Source: Stomoxys calcitrans (taxonomy: Eukaryota; Arthropoda; Insecta; Diptera; Muscidae). Taken from it: a stretch of DNA of 64,000 bases. The number at the start of each line of letters is the position of its first letter. Position 1 is the stretch's first letter. Under the pieces are notes generated by a model. The model was given only the letters and a program-made list of their open reading frames with translations. It had not been told where the DNA came from and ran no database searches. The position numbers and the translations under genes are program-made. The stretch lies in NCBI RefSeq assembly GCF_963082655.1, contig NC_081552.1, positions 57,330,561 through 57,394,560 on the forward strand. Direction: 5' to 3'. Shown here one piece after another: positions 40,306 through 52,300 of the stretch.

Positions 40306-43300
40306 AATAATCAGTATTTGATTCTATCCACCCTTGTATATGCATTCATATCCTGATGTCCTGAATAAACATCTTTCAAGTTTATCTTCGCTCTGCAAAA
40401 ACATACAGAGATCCATCAGCACACACTTCAACACAAAATGCATTTTGATGGACCTCGGCGGATGTTTTCAGATGGGTTATTAAGCAACCCGTATCTAAAT
40501 TTCGAGCAAATTTGTTCAAACTGTAATAAATACGGTTGAAAAATGACAACATTATGGCAAATTAACCAAAATCTGACAAACATGTATATGGGAGCTACAT
40601 CTAAATTTGAACCGAGTTTGACCGTACTTCCTACATATTGTGGTAGGCATCGTGAAAAGAGTTGTACACAATTTTGGTCAATAATGCGCTTGCAGTGACA
40701 CTAGAATTGAAAATCGGGCGAAATACATTTATGACATGACTATATATAAATCTGAACCGGTTTCAATGATATTCAGTAGTACTAAAAAAAGACTTAAGAA
40801 AATCCTTCCTGCCAAATTTTGAGAGAATCGGTTAACAAATGAGCACTATATTGCAATATTAGTCAAAATCTGACGAAAATATTTATGGGAGCTATATCTA
40901 AATCTGAACCGATTTCGAGCAAACTTTATAGATATTGTGAAAATCGTCGAAGAAAGCGTTGGACAAAGTTTTGGGAAAATTGTTCAATAAATGTGCTTGT
41001 TGTGACCATAGAAATCGAAAAATCGCGTGAAAATCGTGCGATATATATAAATGAGAGCTATAGCTAGATCTGAAACGATTTCCATGAAATTCATTACACT
41101 CAACCAAATTTTTTATTCAAAACAGCAAAAATTTTTGCTTAAACAGGAGTTTTTGTCTGCTGAAAATGGGAATATAAACAAATTTAGGGCTGCTGTATTA
41201 GCAAACATTTCGATGAGCTAAATCAGCCAGCAAAATCTGCTGTTTTGAATACACAAGTCTGCTGAACAAATGTATGCTATTTTTAATGTTTGCCTGGTAC
41301 TTGTTTTGATTACTTTAGGAATTTTTTTTTTTAATTTTGTTGGAAGTGGTGTTTTTTTATGTAATATTACTGTAAATAAGCTGCCAGATTCATCCATTGC
41401 TGTACATTCTGAAATGTGGCTGAGCTCGCTCGCATTTTTTGTTATTGCTCTACTAATGTGTACAAGACTGGCATGGCCTTTGGTATCTAAATTTAAAGCA
41501 ATTACGATTATGGAAAGTATTCATTCAGTGGTGATTATAAACATCCACTGAGACACACATTTACATTATTATTTTATTTTTTTCTTCTAGCATCCCCTTC
41601 ATAATTAAGCGGCAGTCATTTTCAGCAAACAACAGACTTTTCAGCAGTAAGCCTGCTGCTCTGAAATTGCAGTACTACTGCTGTAATCAGAACTACTGCT
41701 ACAATGACAGCAAAATTAACTACCAATATTTAGCAGACAATATTTGCTATTTTCAGCAAATTTTTTTCTATGATTGCAGTAATATCGAGAGTCATAAAAA
41801 AATCCTTCCTGCCAAATTTCGAGAGAATCGGTTAACAAACGACCATTTTATTGCATTATTACTGCAAATGGAACGAACATATATATGGGAGCTATATCTA
41901 AATCTGAACCGATTTGTTTTTAATTTCTAAGCCGAAAAACATGCCTGTACCAAATTTGAAGATGATCAAATGAAAACTGCGACCTGTAGTTTGTACACAA
42001 ATTAACATGGACAGACAGACAGACGGACATAGCAAAATCGAATCAGAAAGTGATTCTTAGTCGATCGGTATACTTATCAATGGGTCTATCTCTCTTCCTT
42101 CTGGGTGTTACAAACAAATGCACTAAGTTATAACTCCCTGTACCACAGTAGTGCTGTAGGGTATAATAGATTATAGTAAATTAGATATAAGTTAAATTAA
42201 TGATAGGAACCACAGAAGGTATAAGTCCTTCTAGTATCCACCGTTAAACGAACCATTGTTTCGACCATTTCGAAAAATACCAATCCGCCAAGAGATGAAA
42301 ACCTAAAGTGCGAGCCCTGCTTGCTATATCGGAACACACACACACCCGCGACTCTGTTGCTGCATTTTCCACAATTCTGGAACTGTATTATCTACAATTC
42401 TCGCTTAGTATTATGCACAATATTGTTCCGATATATTATTCTATATGTATAAGTATGCGTGGCAAAATGCCATACGATTCAGTTGACTTTCTGAGTTCAA
42501 ATTAAGTCATCACTCAGATTAGGTAATAATGGCACGCTTTATATTCAAAAACGCCAGATCTTGCAGACGGGTACACCGATTTAAGTGAAATTTTATTTAC
42601 AATCTTTGGGTTACCAAAAGACGCGTTTGTCTGAAACATTGGGGGAGAGCAATTGGGTGCTCAAATGAAAAGTCTATGGCGGAAGAGTAAATGCAAATAC
42701 AAATTTTGCGCATGAACATTCCACTAAGGAACAGGGACAAACTTCTCACATATCAATGGGTGCAGTCCAATTCAAGTTCAAGATCAATAATAAGGGGCCT
42801 CCTTTCTATAGCCGAGTCCGAACGGCGTGCCGCAATGCGACACGGCTTTGGAGAGAAGTTTAACATGGCATACTACGTCACCAACGTTGCCAGCATTAGA
42901 AGAGGAAAACCCGCCAGGATTCTAACCCAGGCGTTCAACGTCATAGGCAGACATGCTAACCTCTGCGCTACGGTGATCTCCGGTGGGAGAAGAGTATGAA
43001 TGTAATTATTAAATTGGGACAAGTGTCTGGGGCCGCCCGACCCTTAAAATACATTTGGGTGTAGCGAATCTGAGATTTTATAAAAAAAACAACAAATATT
43101 TAATTTTCATAACATATGGAAAACATAATTTTGGTCCTTCTTTATTTTTTTTTTTTTTTTTACATAAATCACAATGTATTAGAAAATAATTTTAATGTTA
43201 TTTATGTGTTTTCCTTTATTACCAGCTCAACCTTATCTATACAAGTATGTATGTATGTGGGAAAAAGCTATGAGAAAGTGTGATTTTTTAAGAGCTATAG

Positions 43301-46300
43301 GAAAGTTAAAAATAAATGGTCAATCCCATGGCAGTCGGTTGTATGTACCGGATTGACCCGATGAATTCCTTCATCGGCAAGGGCTGCCGCCTCAATGTAC
43401 CACACACTGCTACAACAACAACAACAAAATAAATGGTCCATCCGCTTAGTCCAATTTTGGGCACTCTCACTGATATATGCTACAATTTTGTCTTCCAATG
43501 GGATTTTCTGTCAAGGCATGAGCTTTAACATAGCCCCACAAAACATAGTCTTAAGGCGTTAAATCGCACGGTCTAGGCGGCCAATTGACCGGTCTCGAAC
43601 GTGCAATGAATTTTCTTGACAGACCATGCATTGTCATAATAAAATTAGGTAATTTGCAAGCGTTGTCCGTTTGTAAGACTTCATTCATTTCTCAAATTAT
43701 CGACCAAACTGAAGATGTCCGCCAGTGAAACAAAACACGTGAGCTGTTTAAAACAGTGTTGCCAAACAGATAATAGCAAAAAAAAAAATCACCCTTTATT
43801 ATGGCAAACGAAATATCATAGTTGAATGTTCTTGCCATACATGTTTGTGTTTTTTGTGTGTTTCTCTTTACGACTATGGTGCTGCATACTAAATATGAAT
43901 ATTTTCACACAAACAATGCTCTCTACAAAAGAGACGAATATTACGAATAACGTTGATATGTGCTGCATCAGTGCAAAGCGGTCGTGGGACACATGTGAAC
44001 ATTTTTGGGCAAATTGAAACTTGAGAAAACGGAAGTCGACTTTTCTTGTGTTAATTGTGGTCATAATGTGAAGCAATGTTGATATTTGACATTTAGCACA
44101 AAGGCCGACTGGGGCAACAAGTAATTCTATAGAATCACTCTTAATGAGTAAATAAATTAGGAAAATGTTAGAAATCCTTAAGTAATTGGGAAAAAAGAAA
44201 AAAAAATCGAAGCAACAATTTTTATATAAAAGTATTGGGTTGTCCAAAAAGTAATTGCGGATTTTTCATATAGTCGGCGTTGACAAATTTTTTCACAGCT
44301 TGTGACTCTGTAATCGCATTCTTTCTTCTGTCAGTTATCAGCTGTGGCTTTTAGCTTGCTTTAGAAAAAAGTGTAAAAAAAGTATATTTGATTAAAGTTC
44401 ATTCTAAGTTTTATTAAAAATGCATTTACTTTCTTTTAAAAAATCCGCAATTACTCTTTGGGCAACCCAATAGAAGTAGCCGGGCTGAACTTTGGATACC
44501 CACTTCGGCATAATACGTCATAATACGATGAAAAATGCACCTTTTATGGTCCAAAGAACTTAAATAAAGTTAAAATATGGAAATAAAGACCGATCTGAAC
44601 CATATTGAACCAGATTGAAGAAAATCAAAGAGCCTAACACAGCCCACTGTGTCAAATTTCATCGAGTAATGAACGTGCTTTTATTGTCCCAAAAGCTTAT
44701 CCAAATATAACCCGATCTTGTCCATACTCGGTACGAATCTCGAAGGGCCTAACAGAAATGATTGTGCCAAATTTCGAAATCGGCTAAAAAATTCACCTTT
44801 TATGGACCTAAAACCTTAAACAGGGATGTCGAGTGGCCTAACACAACTCGCTGTACCAAACTTCCTCGGATTTGGACAATAAATGCACCTTTTATGGACC
44901 CAAGACGTTAAATCTGAGATTGGTCTATATGGCAGCTATATCTAAATCTGGTCCGATCTGTGCCGCATTGATCAAGGATGTCGAGAGGACCAAATTTCGG
45001 CGAAATCAGACAATAATTGTGGTTTCTTAAAGGGCCTAACACCTTAAATCGGCAGATCGGTCTGCATGGAGGCTTTATCAACATATAGTCCGATATAGCC
45101 CATCTTCGAACTTAACCTGCTCATGGGCAAAAAAAAAATCTGAGCTAAGCTTCAGCTCAATATCTCTACTTTTAAAGACGGAAGCGTGATTTTAAATGAC
45201 AGACAGACGGACATGGCTAGATCGGCTTGGATTGCTACGACGAGATCAAGAAAATAAATACTTTATAGAGTCGGAAACGTATATTTCGATGTATTGCAAA
45301 CAGTGGTGGAGGGTATGAAATTAAACCTATTTTGTATGTTGCAAATATCCTGCTAGTGGGTATTATGGCCAATCGCTTAAAAAAAGTATTATAATAAAGC
45401 AAGAGCTTACTAAAGACCATTAGGATTATTTTAAGTTAATTAGGTTTTAACAACACCTTAGAACCTTGACAGCATAAGATTTCAGTGAAATAAAATTACC
45501 ATTAGCAATGTCTGTCCTCTCAGGCGAATCCTTAAAAACCAAATCTCAAAATACTGATGAATTTGAGTTTTGGTCAGGAGCACTGAAAAAAAGAACTTTG
45601 TTGATATTTTGTAACCAAGAAAATAAAGAGGTAAACTTGAAAGTCTATGCCCCATAGTCCATACGGTACGAACAATTTTTTTTTGGGGCTTTTGATTTTC
45701 AGCCGAATTAAAGTTTTTTGAAACGTATTTTTCCTTAGCAACATTACAAGTTGTGAATTTTAAATAACCCTCCAGCAAAAGAGAGGTGAGTTATCATATT
45801 TTGTCTTTATCTGGTGATAATAGTCACGTTCAATAATCAGCTCATGTTTCAAGTGTGTTTCGAATTTTTATGAATTTTTTCACGCTTCTTCTTCATTACA
45901 TGTATGTTTTCCTTTGTCTTTTTGCTGGACATTTTTTTAATGTACCATAGAGCTAAACGTTTGTTGAATGTCGTCCAAAAAAGGCGGTCCATGTATCCAA
46001 ACAAAAAATTACCACCCAAAAATTGTAGTCGTTTCTAATGCTTTGCATTCATAAAGAAACCATAATATTTTTTTTTAAGTGGTCATTTAAAGGAATTGAT
46101 GGCGATGTGTAAACATGCTATTAAATGGCCATTTAAAGTAAATATTTAATGTTATATGGGGTGGTAATTTAAGAGCGTACTGTATATATAAATATTGTAC
46201 GGTAAACAGTGTTTAAAACTTTTTGTGTTATCAAAATATGTTACAAAACTCGTTACATAAATCTGACATGTTGTTTAAAATGAATTCATTTTTCCTAGAG

Positions 46301-49300
46301 TTAATTTAAAAAAAGTTGGAGACCAATTTATATGTTTTTAAATCTTTTTAATAATTATTTTTTAAATTTATTTATTTAACTTTTTAGTTTTTGATTTATT
46401 TATTTTGTTATTATTCATTTATTTCTTATACCCTCCACCTTAGGATGGGGGGTATACTAATTTCGTCATTCTGTTTGTAACTACTCGAAATATTCGTCTG
46501 AGACCCCATAAAGTATATATATTCTTGATCGTCGTGACATTTTATGTCGATCTAGCCATGTCCGTCCGTCTGTCTGTCGAAAGCACGGTAACTTCCGAAG
46601 GAGTAAAGATAGCCGCCGGAAATTTTGCACAAATACTTCTTATTAGTGTAGGTCGGTTGGTATTGTAAATGGGCCATATCGGTCCATGTTTTGATATAGC
46701 TGCTATATGAACCGATCTTGGGTCTTGACTTCTTGAGCCTCTAGAGTGTGCAATTCTTATCCGATTGGAATGAAATTTTGCACGACGTGTTTTGTTATGA
46801 TATCCAAAAACTGTGGCAAGTATGGCCCTAATCGGTCCATAACCTGATATAGCTGCCATATTAACCGATCTTGTGTCTTGACTTCTTGAGCCTCTAGACT
46901 GCGCAATTCTCGTCCGATTTGACTGAAATTTTGCACGTAGTATTTTGTTATGATATCCAATAACTGCACATAGTGTTTTGATATCACTTTCAACAACTGT
47001 GCAAAGTATGGTCCTAATCGGTCCATAACCTGATATAGCTGCCATATAAACCGATCTTGGGTCTTGACTTCTTGAGCCTCTAGAGAGCGCAATTCTTATC
47101 CGATTGGAATGAAAGTTTGCACGTAGTATTTTGTTATGATATCCAATAACTGTGGCAAGTATGGTATTTTTTATTATTTTCTTATTTATATTTTTGATTA
47201 TTTTCTTTTTAATATATTTTATTATTCTTTTTTATTTTTTGAAACACTGTGTGCTATATAATGGGGACATTGAAAATATTAACCAGTAGTAAGCAAATCA
47301 ATTGATACTCGTCATTATCGAAAACCCATTACAATATTGATTTAATCAATCTGAACACGATTTTCTAACAAAAGTGTTAAAATAATTGTAGGCATGCTCA
47401 GGTTCACTCTACAGCTCTTTTCGGTTAATCCATTAGAAAACCAAAAAACAAAGTTGAGAAAAAAAAAATAAGCCACACGTTAATCGGGTAACCAATCAAA
47501 CGCTCAATACTTCCCCTTCTTACTGAAAGTAGGACTCGCACAAATATAATGACATGCAAAGAAGCGAACGAATAACTGAAACGATGATGGTGCCCCTTAA
47601 CAACAACAACAACAACAAAGAAAACCATACATTTCTTCAAAATGTTTATTTGAAAAATTTATTAACATAACACCACCCCCTTTTTCATCTTTTGTGTTGT
47701 CTAAGTGAAATTTATAAAGACTGGTTGACTGACTGACAGACTGACTGACTTTTGGGATGGCTGTGCTGGACTGGCTGTTTGGCTAACAGCTTCATTCATT
47801 CATACCGTTTGTTTAAAAAATATGAACGCTTTAATTTAAATCTATTCTCATTAAAAGCAAAACCGTTTCTCTTTGTCTTCAAAGGCAGGCTCATATATTG
47901 ATGTGAGTGTCTGTCTGCAGCGTCACAATCTTATCCATGCATATGGATCTCATCTCAGTTCATTTGCAGTTTGTGTTTGCTATCTAACGAGCATATCATC
48001 GTCATTATCCATGTCAATCTCTCTATGGATGTTTGTGTGTGTGTGTGGGCATATTTGTGTACATATGTATTGTAAATAAATAATGGTGTCCATATCCAAA
48101 TTTTTTGAGAAGATTTTTTGGATTCGTTTGTGTTGTTATTTGTGCATGTGTTGAACAAATAGGAATCTGACTTTTGTAATCCCCAACCCTGGTTCGGTAT
48201 CTCATATTTGATGTTTATTGAGCCAAGCCAACTGTGTTTGTCAATTGTGAATGGAGGGGGGGAGGTCTTTTTTAACATTTGCCAACAAGCAAACAACATT
48301 GGCCTTTTCTCGTATTTTTGTTTTTTTTTTACGTTCTCACCTAAAACCTAATTGTCTCAATCTCTGAAGATCATTCCCATGGCAACGAAGCTATTGTTGC
48401 TTCAACGTATAATATTGATGTTTATGTTTCTTTTGCTCAACATTTAATTGCTTTTATTTGGTGATTCTTATGCAGTTGTGTGGTTTCTTTAAACATTAGT
48501 AGAGTCTCGATGATTTTATAATGAGCTCAAGCTGCTGTTACAATTGCTCATTTGTATTATTAAATTATGATAATTACAAGTAAAAGCGGACCGAATCTTG
48601 GGAACCCACTACCTGCTAAAATTTTATAAAAAAAATTAAGTTTTGTTAAAGACCATAATCTTATGGTTTTTTGGACCGAACTTGGCACAGTTGTTGGAAG
48701 TCATAACAGAACGAATGTGCAACATTTTAACGAAATCGGACGAAAATTGCGGCTTTCAGGGGCTAAAGATGTCGAATCGGGAATCGGGAGCTATTGGAAG
48801 TCATAACAGAACATCACGTGCAAAATTTCAGCCAAATCTGACAAAAATTGTGGCTAACAGGGGACTCAAGAAATCAAATCGGGAGATCGGTTCATATGGG
48901 AGCTATATCTAAAACTGAACCGATATGGACCATTTGCAATCCCCAACGACCTACATCAATATTAAGTATCTGTACAAAATTTCAAACGGCTTGCTTGACG
49001 CGTTCGACCGCTATCGTGATTTAGACACGGACGGATGGACCTGGCTATTTCGAATCAGAACGTATGGGGTCTTAGACGAATATTTCGAGGTGTTACAAAC
49101 GGAATGATGTACTGGGAGTGTACTAATCTAGTCCTATGGAGCTAATAAAATTTTGTTAATAACAATAAACAATCTAAAGATTCTTTCTAAATATTTTATA
49201 ACATAACTCTTTTTCTCTTTTTTTTTTTTAGAAAAAACATCGACCAAAACCCCATTACATGCGCCGCCAAACTGATATTAACTACTCAATGCGCACCATC

Positions 49301-52300
49301 TTAGTTGATTGGCTTGTGGAAGTTTCCGAGGAATACAATTTAGATACTGAAACCTTGTATATATCAGTATCCTATATTGATCGTTTCCTTAGCCACATGT
49401 CGGTGGTACGGAATAAACTGCAATTGGTGGGAACGGCAGCTATGTACATTGCATCGTAAGTGTTAACTATTTTAAAAGATTACGTCTTCTGTTACAAGAT
49501 TTAAATAAATGATCCTAACAAAACTAAGAGGGAGCGTTGTACAGATTTTTATGTTTGCTTTTTCTCTCTATCGCAATGTTCGTTGTTTCCTGCTACCATT
49601 GTTTTAAAAAATACTAATTTCCATTACTCATCGGAATATACATTATAGGGTTTGTTTTATTTATTTTGAAAAAGGGAGCCACTCTGCTGCTGGTTTATAT
49701 CGAAATGTTTCCCGCTGTATAAACAAAATTAATGTCTTTCTTTCTTCCTTGCTATTGCTAACAAGACAACCAATGCTTTTCCCTAAACCAAAACTCCTTG
49801 ATTATAGTGAATAGATGTAGTGTTTGTACTACACACTGTGCAGTTGTTATTGTCATCATCCTTGAGAGCACCATCAGCAGTTTGCTGCAACTAGAAACTG
49901 GTATACATCATCTTCTATTTGATATCTTGCCAGCGTTACACTTTGAAACGTCTTCTTTCAGAGCTTGTTTTTGTTTTGCTTCTCAAATGGGAAAAAAGGT
50001 ACATCGATTTGTTGTGGTTGACTTGAAAATGTTTGTCACCATTGGTGTTGAGCTATTTCCTCCTTCAAATGTCGTTTATTATTTCAAATATAGCAAAAAT
50101 ATCAACAGGTTACTAAAAAATCTTAAAAATTCTAGTTCAATTTTAAAGTTTTATATATTTTATTTCTCATTTGAACCAAAACAAATTCCTCAATGTCAAT
50201 TGATTCCAACAAAATTTGTTTGGGTTGTGAAAGACACATTTGTGGTCCGATTTCCTTGTTTGATAGTGTTGCAATCTCCTTCAAAAGAATGGCTCATGTA
50301 TGGGGATATTTCTTTAAGTGTGCAAACTACAGGACATTGATAAAGTGTAGTTTTAGTAATTTTTCCTTTGACAACGGGTCGTTTTAGTACCCTTCACTTT
50401 GACAAAGGGTACTTTTAGTATCCTCTCCTTTGACCCTGGGGTAGTTTTAGTACCCTTTCCTTTGACAAAGGGTAGTTGTAGTACCCTTTCCTTAGACAAA
50501 GGGTAGCTTTGGTACCTTTTCCTTTGACAAAGGGTAGTTTAGTACCCTTCCCTTTGGCAGACGATTGTTTTAGTACCCTTTCCTATAGTTTTAGTATAAT
50601 TTTCTTTGATAAAGGATAGTTTTGGTACACCCCCTTGTGACAAAGGTTAGTGTTAGTACCTTTTCTTTTGACAAATGTTAGTTTTAGTTGTTGTTGTTGT
50701 TGTAACGGTAACGGAAGGTCTCCATTGGATCAAACCGGCACGTACAACTGGCTGCCATGGTATTAGGCCTTTCTTCATTTTACAGGGTATAGGGTATTTT
50801 TAGTACCTTTTCCTTTGACAAAGGGTAGTTTTAGTACCTTATCCTTTGACAAAGGATAGGTCCTTCCTTCCTTTTACAAAGGGTATTTTTAGTACCTTTT
50901 CCTTTGACAAAGGGTAGTTTTAGTACCTTTTCCTTTGACAAAGAGAAGTTAGTACCTTAAACTTTGACAAAGGGTAATTTTAGTACCTTTTCCTTTGACA
51001 AAGGGTAGTTTTAGTACCTTTTCCTTTGACAAAGGGTAATTTTAGTAGCTTTTCCTCTGACAAAGTGTAGTTTAAGTATCTATTCCTTTGACAAAGGGTT
51101 TTTAGTACCTATTCTTTTAACAAAGGCTTTTTTAGTACCTTTTCCATTGAAAAATTTTAGATTTAGTACCTTTTCTTTGACAAAGGCTAGGTTTAGTACT
51201 TTTTCCTTTGACAAAGTGTACGTTTAGTACCTACCCTGCAACAATAACAATAACTATTCTTTCCAAATAGGGTAGTTTTACAACCCTTTCCAAATAGGAT
51301 AGTTTTACAACCCATTCCAAATAAGGTAGTTTTACAAAACTTTCCAAATAGAGTAGTTTTACAGTCATTTCCAAATAGGTGGGATAGTTTTACTACGCTT
51401 TCCATAGGGAAAGTGTAGTTCACACTTTCCAAGGAAAGCGGTTATTTTTGGTATACTCCCCATGGGGAAAGGGTAATTTTAGTACGCTTCCCAAAAGAAG
51501 TGTACTATTAGCTCACTTTCCAAAAAGAAGGGTACTATTAGTTCCCTTTCCAAAAAGTAGGGTACTATTAGTTCCCTTTCCAAAGAGAAAAACACTTTGA
51601 GTATCCTCGAGAAAAAGTACTTTTCGTGCCCTTTCAAAGAGATAGAGGATAGTTTCCTCCATTGACAAATTTGGATGGTAATTCGTCACTTAAATGCAAA
51701 TTTTGCCCATGAACATTCCACTCAGGAACAGGGGCACTAAGCAAGCTATAAATGAACTTTCCAAATGGTGTACCAACGCGCAGTGGGATGAGAAAAAAAT
51801 AATTAAAAATAAATCTGCCATTTTGGAACGGATTAAGATATCATCACGAAGTTTTAGATGGTTATAGCTACTGTGGTAACCAGTTGATGTGCAAAATTTC
51901 AGGGGCCCATTGATGGGCCGAGGTGAACGGCGCTGCAAATTTTTTTTGGGCTGCCAAAAGCGCATTTAAAGTCCGACTTCCAGAATTTTTTGCTGATGAG
52001 TGCTCAAAACCCCCATAAAAAGCATGTGCGACTAACAATATATATTTTTTTTTTAATTTTCCCAGAGCCTGATCCCTTATTTTGTTGCTTGTGGAGGCAT
52101 TTCTCAACTGATTTGACATTTTGTAACTAATTTAAAAAGTGGATAACTATATTTTTGTCGCGATATATGCTAATTTGACCTAACACTTTCAATTTGGTTT
52201 GTTGTACCGGAAAGAGGACTTATATAGATGTGTTTTAAATGCAATTTGTTATTTGTTAATTATGTTGACTCTAGTAGTAGCTATAAGGAGTACAATATTG

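Noticed and set aside
41270..41551. 93-codon frame with membrane-like stretches
   Set aside because: Inside a repeat-derived insert; no start context or family match.
42900..42992. Possible tRNA gene (A and B box)
   Set aside because: The B box is mutated, no acceptor stem closes, and the sequence continues into a SINE body found in several places.
43816..44247. 143-codon open frame on the minus strand
   Set aside because: F/I/K-rich peptide from AT-rich intron DNA, overlapping another frame on the other strand, no domain recognised.
46542..47045. 167-codon open frame on the minus strand
   Set aside because: Same explanation: translation of R1 monomers in the copy at 46428-47165.
49798..50340. 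180-codon open frame on the + strand in a CycA intron
   Set aside because: No family signature, AT-rich composition and no splice or promoter support; taken as chance.
50345..51665. Regular spaced repeats resembling a CRISPR array
   Set aside because: Units are contiguous ~31-bp tandem repeats without unique spacers, in an intron of a eukaryotic gene.
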